DNA from: Trichosphaerium sp. ATCC 40318
Lineage: Eukaryota > Discosea > Flabellinia > Trichosidae
Reading direction: 5' to 3'
DNA length: 64,000 nucleotides
NCBI GenBank assembly: GCA_038496445.1
Contig: JALMLS010000440.1
Span: forward strand, 1 to 64,000
The stretch's first letter is position 1, and every line of letters starts with the position of its first letter. Positions 11,719 to 24,122 of the stretch are shown here, one piece after another. The position numbers and the translations under genes were made by a program. The notes below the pieces were generated by a model. The model did not search any database and had not been told where the DNA came from. It was given only the letters and a program-made list of their open reading frames with translations.

Positions 11719-12571
11719 CAAAACTCGTTTATTCGCTTGTTGGTACACTTATATCGCGCTTTTCCACTATTTCAGAGACCATTATGGTAGATTTATAGCG
11801 ATTGGACCAATGAAGTGTCAAAAGCGTGTAAAAAACTTATAGATCACCAAGCTCTTAAAAAGACAATAACTTCCCTTGATGAAGCACCAATGAACAAAAA
11901 GTAAGGTGATTGAGTCAGTGCAAGTCTCTGGTGTGGCTCGAAGGCAGGCGTGCCTGAAAGAACGATAGATGAGGGTTTAGAGCACACACCATAGACAGAC
12001 CACGGGGATTCTCCGATTGATTGTGAGTGGCGTCTAAACTTGCATGTTGACATGGGAGCACCCACTTTTGAGATAAAGTTGTCAATAACTCCATTTTGTT
12101 TACAGATTTTGTTATGAGAAAAAAATTGTGGGTTAAAAATACCGAGTTTTCAGTTAGATCTCATTATCTTTTTGTGATTATTGTTTGAAGTAGTCTTAGG
12201 TAAGAGATCAAATTGAACATGGCAAAAAACGGTTAGCTAACTGGACGTGGTTCTTTGAATAGCCATTGTACAATGTTTGCTGTGTTTTTGCATCCATAGG
12301 CAAGAGGTCGATATGAGTAGGAGTAATTTGGGTAAATTGTTACAAAGACAATACATTGATTTGTACGCTGACCTTAATACTGGAAGAGCGCTAGAATTAA
12401 AATTTCCATTAGCTATCATTGTAAAGAAGACTTTCCAGTATGAAGAATCCGGAACAGGCTTAAAGGACGTCAGGAACGGCTACTGTAATTTGTTATGAAC
12501 AGTTTACTTTTACATTCAAGCAAGGTCCTCTGTTCACTAATCTCTTATTTTTTACTGGGTTACACTCTAAT
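11719..12571. other. Intergenic region with right repeat arm and a possible exon fragment
   Basis: It contains the inverted-repeat arm at about 11872-12083. On the plus strand 12287-12498 reads RQEVDMSRSNLGKLLQRQY and continues to NGYCNLL and a stop, directly after an acceptor-like TAG. This could be a terminal exon of a lost gene. I cannot find a matching upstream exon. Confidence 0.3.
11872..12083 (-). repeat. Dispersed repeat, right arm
   Basis: This is the reverse-complement partner of 5497-5697, with the same ordered blocks (GGTGATTGAGTCAGTGCAAG, GAGCACCCACTTTT). Together the arms enclose the plus-strand unknown-ectodomain gene and the nuclease-like repeat gene. Confidence 0.65.
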
Positions 12572-14477
12572 CTACAATGCCAAAAAGGCCATACATAGAA
12601 TCAAGACACTTGCTATAGTGAGCGCTCGACTGCTACACTTTACAACAACAACATTGAGAGTAGTTGCTATCTTTGTAGAAGACCTTGTTTGTTCAATACA
12701 TTGGCTTTCACCAAAGAGAACTTTTGGTGTGATCTCTTCGCATCCTTTGAGCTGTGATATCAATATTGAAGCTGTCTTGAATAGAAGTATGAATAAAGAA
12801 AACAGGTAAAAGAAATGAGAAGAAAGGGTTTTACCTGAACTGAATTTGCATCAATTGTAAATGGACCAACGATACAATCCTTTACTTGTATTGTAGTATT
12901 CGGTTTTGATAGTTGAAGTATTGTATTGTTAAACCTTGCTTTACCTTGACAAACGTTAATATTTAGATACTGTTACAAGCAAATGGAATAAAGTTCTTAT
13001 TCCACAGAAAGATAGATACCATCAATATAAAGATCCAAGTCAAGGATGACAACACTATCAGTAGGTATAAAGTCGCCTGGAGCAATCATTAAATAGGAAC
13101 CTATTTATAGTTATGCGAACCAGAAGGTAGTACAGTTATAGTTGAAGGAGTGTTGGGTTGACATTTTCTGTATGGATCTGAATCATTGAATCTACAAATG
13201 TATTTTAGAGCACGTGATTATTGTGTTTACTCACGGGTCCACATCAGCATTAGAGTTATATGAGTTACCAATCCTAGAGCTAGTGATACTTGCGCTAAAG
13301 TCTTTCATACCACTAGTCGTCCAGCATACTAGAAAATACATTGGTGTATTTACGTAAAAAAATAACAGCTGTTGATTGATACCTTCGAAATTGCAGGTGC
13401 CAGTAAAACCATCAGCTATCGTTCCTCCGCCAGAGATTGAGCCAGAATCTAAACCTACGACATGCGATACCTATGTGTTTATAAATTACTTACACAAAAA
13501 GCAAGTACGACTTACTCCAAGTGAACAAGATACAGAACTTTCATTCACCTCACCCAAGCCGTTCATAGAGAAAGAGTACGTAAACTCTTCATTTGCAGCT
13601 GGAAGACGAACATAGGATCGAATTTTAAGACTAAAGTCAGTACAAGAACCTAAAGAAGACGTTAAACAAACCTATCTATTGCGCTTGTTGAGAAAACATA
13701 CCGACATTGTATGGTCCTGGTGCAATAGTATGCCAAGCAGTTGTTGGCGTAAGGCAACAAAATTGAGTTAACTCCATGTCAAGTGACTCTTCGAGAGTAC
13801 CATCAACTTGCAGAATAAGATCTGTTATCGATTCATGTGCATTAAAGGGTGCTTCAAGAGGTAAACATACTAGCCTTTTTGTGGTATCGAGGTCAGTAAG
13901 CACTGGTGAAACGGAAACAGCTGTTGTTAGACCGCTCCTAGCTGTAACTCGTAGTCCGTGAAGCGAATCAGGACTGTCTTCTGTTAATCCGAAGCACCCT
14001 GTGTTTAAAAACCAGTAAACGAAGTGGGAGGGTAAAAGGTAAAGAAACAAAAATAGAATTGTTTTTTCCGATTAAAGGCTGTTTTATTTTGAACTAATCT
14101 CGCATCCACTGCTCGTGTTATATTCAAATAAGCGTACCACAGCCAGTTGAGAGCAAATCTACTTTATCAATATCACTATAGCGCCATTCGCAAATACCAC
14201 GAGATCCAATGCCCATCTGACATTGTAGACTATCCATTTGAGCTATATTTTCAACATACTCTCCTTCAGTAGCGTTATCTGCTCTAGCATATAGAAGACG
14301 ACTTCCAAGGTATGACGAATGCGATACAGATGCAGGACTCTGCTTTACAACAGTTGTTCCTGCTACTGTACCTAAAGCACGAATAGGACTCTCAACTATT
14401 ATCAAGGTATCTATAACACTTTGACAATTAATTGGTAGAGCAAACAACGCCAATAGAAGTAACGCTAGTAGTTTCAT
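12572..14477 (-). CDS. Unknown ectodomain fused to the lectin-family anchor module
   Basis: The start at 14477 gives a signal peptide (MKLLALLLLALFALPINC). The ectodomain parallels the 6300-8191 gene: SSYLGSRLLYARADNA, CEWRYSDIDKVD, LVCLPLEAPFNA, LTQFCCLTPTTAWHTIAPG, YVRLPAANEEFTYSFS, KCQPNTPSTITVLP. After a 47-nt intron it switches to the lectin-type C terminus: GDFIPTDSVVILDLDLYIDG, FNNTILQLSKPNTT, CIVGPFTIDANS, ISQLKGCEEITPKVLFG and a hydrophobic end ILCMAFLAL. Frames and phases are continuous in my reconstruction, so the gene looks intact. It is probably a cell-surface protein. The ectodomain fold and ligand are unknown. Confidence 0.72.
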
Positions 14478-15294
14478 TTTGTGCTATGGAATTTTCCTAG
14501 TTAAAATCCATTAATAAATAAACGTGATTTTTAGCCGATAACCACGTGTTTTTACGAAACGCTGCGTACTTGACAATGTGTTGTTGTATTAACTTGACTT
14601 TGTAGAGATACAGTAGCAGTTTTGGGACACTTGTGATCAAACGGTAATAGACAAAGACCAGTTTAGTTTCAAAGCCTACAAGGAACTCCTTTCGCAAAAA
14701 AAAAAAAGTTTTTTCTCCTTCCGAAGTATTTTTGTTCAAAATGACTCTTATTGGCAAAAAACTACACAACGTTGAAGCAATAGAGTAACTAAGCATGGCC
14801 GAAGGTATTTATCACTTGTTTTGATTTATTTCTTACTTCTGATAGCTAAAACGTCTACGAGTAGCACAAACGCGCCTATTGACGCGAGTGAGGTGCGTAT
14901 TACACTTGTTCGGTCAAATCGAAACTTTTGTTTTGAAGCCAATACCTTCGTTTTCGCTCAGTTCTTGTAGAAAAGTGATGTTAGTACAAAAATTACGCAG
15001 ATTGAATACAAACCAATCCCAAAGCACGATTATCAAAGCGTTGATAGTGTAGTAATATCTAAAGGTGGTATTGTACGTTATAAATGATTTTTACGCGTTT
15101 TCTCTCGTTTCCCACATTTTTTCTTCCGAAAGTGACGTGAAGTGTCTGGAATGGACTTCCTACGCATTGTTTGTTAGAAATCACTCTTATCGCTGCTATC
15201 TGACGATTTTGACACATTTACTATTTTTTTCTTTTTTTGACGTTTTTCGCCTCTAGCTCCACATAGCTGACTATATTCATAGGCGTACATTGCA
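14478..15294. promoter_or_regulatory. Divergent intergenic region between 12572-14477(-) and 15295(+)
   Basis: The two flanking genes are transcribed away from each other, so this 817-bp stretch should hold both promoters. A CACGTG lies near 14543. No TATA box or coding exon is clear to me. Confidence 0.4.
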
Positions 15295-16062
15295 ATGGAT
15301 GATCACCTTATATCTGTCAATCTTAATGATAGTCAAGAAGGTAAAGTAACGATTGTAGAAGAAACTTCTTTTTTCTTGGACGCTCAATTGGCCATCACTT
15401 GTGATGATAAGTACTTGATAAGATTAAACGAAGTCGGTCTTACTATATACGATATATCATCAGGAAAAGTATATAAAAAATTAGAACGTGTCACGTGTGG
15501 TTCAGATGTTCACCCATTAACAGAAGACGACTATATTTTTACAGATGAGAAAGAACCAGATTTTTTTTATATCCTCGGTTCAAGCGACTCTGGTTCTATT
15601 TATAGATGTTGTATAAGTACAAGTGAAACTACACTATTCTCATCTATATTTAATGATGATTGTGATGAAAATGTTTTCGCTACACATTGCTGTAGTGATG
15701 GCGTTTCAAGCGTTTCTTACGTTTTGAATTTTGATCCAAAAAATCAGCTGTTTTCTTCTGAGGCTGGTTCAAAGAAGAGCAAGAAGGTCAAAGATAGCTG
15801 TACTTCTAGCTCTGATATTACTGCAATATGTAGGTATACACCTAAAGAGAGTAAAGGTGAAGAAACCTCAATATTGGTATGGGACAATGATCAACATAAA
15901 CTCTTAAAGATTGGAACTGTTTCTGGAGCCACTACATCTTGCGGTGTTGGAGGAGATGAAAGGACTTGGAACATTACTGCTTTAGGTATGTGGAAAGGTG
16001 ACGTTTACGGTTTTGTTATGAAAAAAGATGGACTTGTTGTTCTCAAAATGCAAGACCTTTAG
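15295..16062 (+). CDS. Intronless 255-residue protein, possible beta-propeller fragment
   Basis: A single uninterrupted frame starts MDDHLISVNLNDSQEGK and ends VLKMQDL. It has no signal peptide or membrane segment. Segments such as LAITCDDKYLIRLNEVGLTI, YDISSGKVYKKLE and SILVWDNDQHKLLKIGTV look like WD40-type beta strands, but I count too few blades for a complete propeller and recognise no family. A lysine/serine-rich loop (GSKKSKKVKDS) sits near the middle. It is notable for lacking introns beside intron-dense genes. Function unknown. Confidence 0.6.
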   Translation: MDDHLISVNLNDSQEGKVTIVEETSFFLDAQLAITCDDKYLIRLNEVGLTIYDISSGKVYKKLERVTCGSDVHPLTEDDYIFTDEKEPDFFYILGSSDSGSIYRCCISTSETTLFSSIFNDDCDENVFATHCCSDGVSSVSYVLNFDPKNQLFSSEAGSKKSKKVKDSCTSSSDITAICRYTPKESKGEETSILVWDNDQHKLLKIGTVSGATTSCGVGGDERTWNITALGMWKGDVYGFVMKKDGLVVLKMQDL

Positions 16063-16449
16063 AGTTGTGTTTTACAACGAAACAAAATAATAAAAAAAAA
16101 AAGCTTTTCTTCACAATGGTTTAGAAGCTTTCAATCAAATAGGTTCTAACAATATTGCATGTTTTGTGTAGTCTTAAAAGAGAGTAGTAGCCTCGGTAAG
16201 AAATTTTTGTGAAATCATGTTTTTTCCATCAAAATCACAAAGTGCTTCTTTTTAGCGTATGACTACTTGACTAACTGTCGTTCACATCATGTTTCTTTCG
16301 TATCTTTAAAACCTCATATATTAGTCAAATCCAATAGTCCCTAGCTCATCTTTATAAGACTTAGTTGTTTTAGTTTAAGCGAGACTTGATTGAAAGTGCG
16401 AAAATTACATATTGTTACGTCATCGAACAACACATAGCAGCTCTCCGAA
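16063..16449. other. Short spacer before the class C receptor gene
   Basis: It contains the 3' flank of the 15295 gene and presumably the promoter of the receptor. No exon or strong motif is seen. Confidence 0.35.
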
Positions 16450-19400
16450 ATGAAAGTAATCGCTGTTGTATGTTTCCTTACATGCGTACTATTCATTACA
16501 GGCGATAATGTGTTCCGTATTGGAAGTGTTTATCCAAACGAAGGTTTTTTTGCTACAAGCAGTCTTGTAACTCGTTATGGTCAAGAGATGTGGCGTGACG
16601 AGGTAACTACTACACCCCCGACTTTTCAATCTTTTTTTTTTGGTTTTGCTTTTCGCTAACATTGGAGTTTTTGTAGGTCAACGCACGTGGTGGTATTCTT
16701 ATTAATGGAACAGCTTATACAGTTGAACTCGTGTTTAAAGAAATAGGTACTCTTCGGAGTTGTTTTTTTTTTTGGGAGGTTTAAGTGTATTAAATTGTTG
16801 AATAGCATTCAGCGGTGAAGCTTCTGCGAATGGGACTGAAGAAATAATAAACGAAATTGATCCACATTTTTTGTTTATGGTACGTAGTTTTTTTTTTCTC
16901 GTAACAATTCTTTAGTTCTTTTTTACGCTAATGTATGTTCTTTTATATAGCCGGAATCTACTGGTTTAGGATTTCCAGCTGCTTTAGTTGCTCATAATTA
17001 CAAGATCAATAATTTATTACGCACGTGATAGTAATTTTAATCAAGCAAACACTCGTTGTAGTATGCGTTAGAAGCAAACTTTTCTTATTGAACAATTAGC
17101 TGCTACTGGAACACCGAGTGTATTTATGTGCGATGAAACGCTTCCTACACCGTGCACACAAACTGTGGGACGACGGTTACCTTACTCTATAAGTCTTGTA
17201 TTGCCCGCAGAGAAGTTTATGATTGAAGGCTTGAATTTATTAACAATACAAAATGTTAAAACAGTTGCAGTTTTTTGGGATGGTACTCCATTGTAGTTTA
17301 CTATTGTGAACTCATTTTCTAATTATAGAAAACCCATTTACATCTGTTGTGGCTGAAGGAGCTCTTCGTACCATCGATTTTTTAGATCTCGAGTTAGTTC
17401 ACAGCACTTCGATTAGAAGAGACAGTGATGAACAAATTGAAGACTTGACTGCTATGATTCAACAATTGAAAGTCCTACAACCAGGTATGTTTAAATGTGC
17501 ACAAAAGAAGAACCCCTAAAGTTTTATAGATGTTATTGTTGGCGCAACGTTTAGCTCTTGTGGGAATTTGATGCGTCTTGCAAGGGAAATGGATTTCAAT
17601 GCCAAGGTTTTTTTTGTTGCTTCGCTTGTTGCTACAGTTTTTGCTAACTCTTTAAAGGCGTATCTTTTATCCTATCCTTGCCTGGTAGATCCTGAACAAG
17701 TCAGAGAAACCATCAAAGATGATGCGAAATATGTAATGGCAGCTGGTGGATTGGTAAGTTGAATTAAGACGCATTTTGTTTTTTTCTGACTTTAGTCAAA
17801 GTGGGATTACAGGCTTCGGAGTGATTTATATGACGAAAAAGATGCTTCTGTTAGATACCACCATTTTATCAGTAATGGCACAAGTACATCAGCCGAGCTA
17901 TTTGCAGAGAAATTCAAAACTCGGTTCAATGTTGAACCAGACTTCCATGGGATGATTGGATACACTCAAGGGTACATTGTTCAATATGCACTGGAAACAG
18001 CAAAGTACGAAAGCTGATAATATTGAGTTCTATATAGTAACATTACTGTAGCACTTTGGACCCAGAGGAGATAAGAAAGGTGATAAGCGCAATGTATATG
18101 AAAGGGTTTTCGGGAGAGTTTCAGTTTGATATTTTTGGTCAAAACCTTGGGCGAAATGGATTGACTTATCAAATCGGAGAAGACCTTGAGTATGAGCTTG
18201 TTGCACCATTGTTTGCTGTTACAAAGCAATTTATATTCCCAGCGCCAAAATGGAATGAACGAGAAACTACCTACGGTTGGTACAGTACGTCACAAGCGTT
18301 CTACTTTTTTGAGAATAAACTGAGATAACATTTTTCTTTCTATTTAGAAAAGACAAGCGAGCACGTGATTCTAGCGTTGGTTTCTCTAGTAATGCTTATT
18401 ACTATGGGTCTTGTTTTATGGGTTTTACTGTACCAAAATAATAGAGTAATAAGAGCATCTCAACCCCTCTTTGTGGTTCTTACATTGGTACAAATTGCAG
18501 CAACGACCCATGACTTACTTTTGCTAGCTTGGTACTATGCTTATGTACTCCTCTGTATTTTTCTGGACACTTCATACTGATGACCTGCATTGTAATCTTA
18601 CAAGATGGCTTCTCGCAGTTGGATTCGGCGTACGTACCATCATGTTTTGATAACCCGTATTAAATTGTTTTCTTAGCTTTGCTACGGTGCTTTGTTTGCT
18701 CGCATATATCGTATTGGACAAATCTTCCTCACTCGTAGTCTTGAAGTATTCAAAGTAACAAATATGATGATTGTACCTATAATAGCTGCTATACTCGTTG
18801 TAGAGGTTATTCTCCTTGTAATATGGACAATAGTGAGTCGGGGTAAAGCTGAGCTAAACGATGCTGCACCTTTTATTCACAGCGATGATTTCTTTGAATG
18901 CAGACATACTTCCACTGATATCATTTTCTTCTCTTTACTAGCTATATTTAATATCGGTGTGTTGTTGTATGGTATTTATTGGGTTGTAAGAATATGGAAG
19001 TTAAAAGCTGTGCTCTATAATGAATCAAAGTACGCAGAAAAAACAAGAAAAAACAAAGAAAAAAACTAACTGTACTTCGCGTTCTTTTTTTTCAACTAAC
19101 GCACCCTTCAGATCTATTGGTTTCGCAGTGTATACTCTCGCGTTCTTTATTGCTATTGTTATTATAGTGCAGGCAAGATAATTGACTCTCTTTGAGTACA
19201 GGTTTTTTAACACTCTTACATAGGTGTTCGGATCTAATAACCGTGAATTGAGGTTCATACTAAGATCTCTTTGTCTCATACTAGGCCCGTTCATATCAAC
19301 AATGTCGCTGCTTATTCCAAGGATGATTTACATGACGCAAAGCGAAGAAGACAAAAGTGACACAAAGACTTCTGTTAATTCTTTAACATCAATGGGACCG

Positions 19401-19565
19401 TCAGAAGTTGCTGATTTGAGGAAAACAGTCAAAGACTTGAAGCAACAAATTAAGGTCCTCACAGATGAACTAGAGGCATACAAAGGTGGTACAGTAAGCG
19501 CTGAAGATTCTGTTATAAATACTGTTGTAAGTGGTAGACATGTTGCTAAGCAGTTAGAAGTTTAA
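16450..19565 (+). CDS. Class C G-protein-coupled receptor, GABA-B/mGluR-like
   Basis: The gene has a dozen or so exons. A signal peptide (MKVIAVVCFLTCVLFITG) precedes a periplasmic-binding-protein-like ligand domain (GSVYPNEGF, FPAALVAHNY, VVAEGALRTIDFLDLELVHS, VGATFSSCGNLMRLAREM, FHGMIGYTQGYIVQYAL). A seven-helix region follows: VILALVSLVMLITMGLVLWV (TM1), LGTMLMYSSVFFWTLHTDD with CNLTRWLLAVGF (TM2-3), FARIYRIGQIF, then TM4-7. The class C hallmarks around TM3 fit only if a 40-nt intron at 18488-18527 is removed. The tail has a coiled-coil-like stretch (LRKTVKDLKQQIKVLTDEL), as GABA-B receptors use for dimerisation. It is predicted to sense an extracellular amino-acid-like ligand. The ligand itself cannot be read from the sequence. 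Confidence 0.85.
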
Positions 19566-19726
19566 GATTCAAAAGTTCTAGATATTGTAAACCAAAAAAA
19601 AAAACTGTTTCATTCCTGTACACCTTGTTTTGTTATCTTTACCAGACTTTGCAATAATGTTCCTGTTTTGCTTGGCAAGAAAAGTATCATTGAATGGTTA
19701 CGTACTAATGTTTGGTGCTATTTATT

Positions 19727-21389
19727 TTACACTATGACCATGATTACAATAAGCAAAACTACATTCCAAATAACTGATACTAAATTACTACGACTGCTGC
19801 TACATGTTACAGTCTTGAGTTGGAAAGTACGTGCAAAGGTTGAAGAAGATCTTGATTGCTCAACACATTGGTTTTCGCCCAACAAAATCTTTGGTGTTAC
19901 TTCTTCGCATTCCTTAAGTTGTGATATCAATATCAAAGCATCCTAGCATGCAGGGTTACTTAGATCGAACAAAGAGCTTATTTGGTGGGCACCTCAATTG
20001 ATTTTGTATCAATAGTGAAGGATCCATTGATACAACCAGTCACATTCAATATTGTATTTGGCTTAACAAGTTTAAGTGTTGTATTATCAAACGTCACCAC
20101 TCCTTTTTAGATTATATTATGTTTGGAAGTTAACCATACGAATCTAAACTTACCTTCAATAGCAAGATCAAAATCAAGTGTTACGACAACATCAGTTGGT
20201 GTATACTTTCCTGAATCAATCTCGCAAATATAATGTGCTTGCCTTTCACAAAATATATCACCCCAATTTCCAATCATGAATACACAGTTTTCTTTTATAC
20301 CTCCTCTTCCGGTTGTTTTATTCTCTGGCTCATCAAATACCCATGGTCTATTCATAAAGATACTCCCATATTCAAGCACCTCGTTTGTTACTGCCTTTTG
20401 CACAGATTGTTAATTAACAACGCAATTTAGTTTTGTGAAAAATTGTGTTATTGTACCCACTGAAAGTCAAAGTGATCTCTGTATCCACTTGTCAATCCTA
20501 TCCAAATAAAACCTCTGTTTGTATCTGGTAAGATGCGGTTAATGAATTCATGTTCTTCAATGCTTGTGATTGTAGCAAGGTATCCACCTTGTTGTAAACA
20601 AAGTCCTAGCTGAAGTTCAGATATTTCTTTCTTCTTTCTATTCTATTTTTAGTACCTTGAGCTTCAGGCCATGTGACATAAGCTTTAACATAGTTGTAAC
20701 AATTACCTGTAATTATTCAATGCTCTGAAATAAACAGGCAGCGCAAGCCAGTTCATACCTGAAAAAGAGCTGACATGATCACAAGGTACATCTTGTTGTA
20801 TCTGTACACAAGGCGTTGATACTGAAGGAACAGTATTTGATGGCGCTTCACAAACAAAATGGTTTGCTGTACAGTTGCGGTGAATGAGCTACCAAAAGAT
20901 CAATAACATTTGTACGTTTTAAAGCTAGCAGAACTCACCCCTCCAATAAGCGCTGAGCAGTTTCCAGATTCTCGTACATAGGTCTGATGCAAAGCAATGG
21001 AATGTACTTTTGAGTTGTCATACCAAAGATAAGTACTGTTTATTGCGCTGCTAACATTTAAACGCAACATCTACTCATCTCAATTCGATTTACATTACAG
21101 TGGAGCAGACGTACGGGAAATAGTGTCATTACAGACGCCTCCATAATGCTATCAAGTTTAAGAGGGTTGAAACCTTCCAAGTTAATTAGAAAATAAATCA
21201 ACCACGTGCGTAACTTGGAATAGTTAATTTTGTGGTTAAAAACTTACCATTCTCGCAACTGTAGCCGTTTACATCATTGTGAAGGACGTAGGTTGTATTT
21301 TCCCAAAAACACCTTGAAATAACGTCACACGTGCTGTTTGTGGCGTAAATAAGCATAATACAAGCCAAAATAATAGTGGAAGAACTCAT
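19727..21389 (-). CDS. Two-CTLD lectin receptor, copy D
   Basis: The signal peptide MSSSTIILACIMLIYATNS leads into CTLD1 (YLWYDNS, NCSALIGG, HFVCEAPSN). CTLD2 shows GGYLATITS, FIWIGLTSGYRDHFDFQW, EPENKTTGRGGIKENC and WGDIFC. The stalk is almost absent: ICEIDSGKYTPTD runs straight into the anchor module, which ends ILLGENQCVEQSRSSS and a hydrophobic run closing IVIMVIV. Its closest relative is copy E, immediately upstream in transcription order. It converges on the class C receptor gene, with only about 160 bp between their stops. Confidence 0.82.
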
Positions 21390-21633
21390 ATTAGTAAACC
21401 GGCTGCTGTTTTTTCGTATTTAGCGTAACTTTTAGTAACAGGAAGACTTGGGAGTAGTAAATGTGAGTTGTTCACATATGTACGCTAGTTATGGATCATC
21501 CGTTAGTCTCTTGCTTTCCAAGCAGCACATACACTTACTTCATTTCTTGAACGATTTTTTGATTGAACAATCTTTGTTTTTGAATCACGTGACAGTGACC
21601 AATGATACTATTGTTTGTTGATAGCCATTTATT

Positions 21634-23308
21634 TTACACTATGACCATTATTACACTCAGTAGCAACACGACATTCCCAATAACCGATAACACATTACTA
21701 CTACTACTGCTACATGTCACAGTCTCGACTTGGAAAATACTTGCAAAGGCTGAAGAAAATCTTGTTTGCTCAACACATTGGTTTTCGCCCAACAGAATCT
21801 TTGGTGTAACTTCTTCACATTCCTTAAGTTGTGATATCAACATCAAAGCATCCTACAAATACACGGTTAACTTGACCAAACAAACACTTATTTGGTGGGC
21901 ACCTCAATTGATATTGTATCAATAGTGAAGGATCCATTGATACAACCAGTCACGTTCAATATTGTATTTGGCTTAACAAGTTTAAGTGTTGTGTTATCAA
22001 ACGTCACCACACCTTTTTAGATTATATTATGTTTTGAATTAAACATATGAATCTAAACTTACCTTCAATAGCAAGATCAAAATCAAGTGTTACGACAACA
22101 TCAGTTGGTGTATACTTTCCTGAATCAATCTCGCAAATATAGTTTATTTGTCGTTCACAAAATGCGTCACCCCAATTTGTTATCGTGAATACACAGTTTT
22201 CTTTTATACCTCCGGAGCTTACATTTTGTGGCTCGAGTGAAGCCCAAGGTAGGTTCATAAAGATATTCCCATATTCAAGTATTTCATTTGTTACTGCCTT
22301 TGCACAGAGGGTTAATTAACAACGCAATTTAGTTTTGTGTGAAAAATTGTGTTATTGTACCCACTGAAAGTCAAAGTGATCTCTGTATCCACTTGTCAAT
22401 CCTAGCCAAATAAAACCTCTGTTTGTATCTGGTAAGATACTTGCTATGAAATTAGATTCCTCCAAGCTTGTGATTGTAGCAAGGTATCCGCCTTGTTGTA
22501 AACAAAGTCCTAGCTGAAGTTCAGATATTTCTTTCTTCTTTCTATTCTATTTTTAGTACCTTGAGCTTCAGGCCATGTAACATTAGCTTTAACATAGTTG
22601 TAACAATTACCTGAGTAATATTATTCATTGCTCTAAAATAGAAACAGCAGCACAAGCCAGTTCATACCTGAAAAAGAGCTGACATGATCACAAGGTACAT
22701 CTTGTTGTATCTGTACACAAGGCGTTGATACTGAAGGAACAGTATTTGATGGCGCTTCACAAACAAAATGGTTTGCTGTACAGTTGCGGTGAATGAGCTA
22801 TAAAGTACTGGCTTAACACAGAGTTGTATTCGTTTTATCGCTTGTAGTACTCACCCCTCCAATAAGCGTTGAGCAGTTTCCAGAGTCTTGTACATAGCTC
22901 CGATGCAAAGCAACAAGATCTACTGCTGAGCCATCATACCAAAGATAAGTACTGGTTGTGGTAATATTTAAACGCAACGTCTATTTACTCATCACATTTT
23001 TGAATTACAGAGGTAAGGCGCACGTACGGGAAATAGTGTCATAACGGACGTCTCCATAATACTATCAAGTTTAAGAGGATTGAAACCTTAAACAAAGGCG
23101 TAAATTTATTTAATCAACCACGTGCGTTTAACTTGGAATAGTCAATCTTGTTGCTTAAAAACTTACCGTTCTCACAACTGTAGCCATTTACATCATTATG
23201 AAGGACGTAGGTTGTATTTTCCCAAAAACACCTTGAAATAACGTCACACGTGCTGTTTGTGGCGTAAATAAGCATAATACAAGCCAAAATAATAGTGGAA
23301 GAACTCAT
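21634..23308 (-). CDS. Two-CTLD lectin receptor, copy E
   Basis: The signal peptide and exon 1 are nearly identical to copy D. CTLD2 carries EPQNVSSGGIKENC instead of EPE, with WGDAFC completing the canonical calcium-site region. CTLD1 has diverged from D around YLWYDGSAVDLVALHRSYV. The anchor module ends LLLSVIMVIV. Introns sit at the same places as in D, indicating duplication of genomic DNA rather than of a processed transcript. Confidence 0.82.
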
Positions 23309-24122
23309 TAGTAAATACTCCGCCTCTTGCTGTTATTTGTATTTAGCGTAACTTTTACGATCAGAAGCTTTATATTGTCTGAGTCATTCAAGTTTTAAGC
23401 CAGAACAAAAAAAATCCAGTTTCCTTATCTGTCAGATCTGACGGATTTGACACTTCTGGCAGAACTGCAAATCACACATTTAAAATGTGATGCACTCGCT
23501 GTCACGCTGCAATTTTTGCGAATGCAAGCGTTTCAAACCCACGTGATTTAACAACCGATACTGAAAATTTACGCTATAAATGGGCACATGTCGTTCACAA
23601 AGCCTAGCAGCGTTGATAGTGTTTTGTGGAGGTTTTCAGGTACTTTTATGTTAGAATACTTCTGTTTGCGTGGGGTAGGCGCCATTATAGCGCTAGTAAG
23701 TTATACCTACATTAGCATTTTTTGAAGCAAACATACTGTAAACAGAGTTTGAGCATAGCGCCATTCAGCAGTAATACAAAAACTTGGTAGCCCATTGAAC
23801 CATTTTAATTCGCTTTTAGCTCAAATACTAATGTTGTATCTTGCCATGTGCTTATTGAAACTAACATTGACAAGTTTGTTATCACTTAAGGTACGTTAGT
23901 CATACTAAGGACATCATTGCGATTAATGACACGCAAATAGTTCACATTGTGATAGATCTACACCATTTGACAGAAGTGTCAATTTGCTTTATGGGCTAAA
24001 AGTGCTAGAAACTCTGTGACAGACAATATGTTCTTGTTTTACAAGCAGTGCATACATTCAGACCAACTCCTGTTCAACGAATCACGTGAATGGCTAACGT
24101 TTCTACTTTGGTGATATTTATT
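23309..24122. other. Intergenic region between lectin copies E and F
   Basis: This holds the promoter of copy E and the 3' flank of copy F. CACGTG occurs near 23541 and 24085. I find no supported exon. Confidence 0.35.

Noticed and set aside
19173-19223. Apparent GC-AG intron in the class C receptor
   Set aside because: A GT donor six bases earlier (GTGCAG at 19167-19172) gives the same frame and a normal GT-AG intron, so no unusual splice type is needed.
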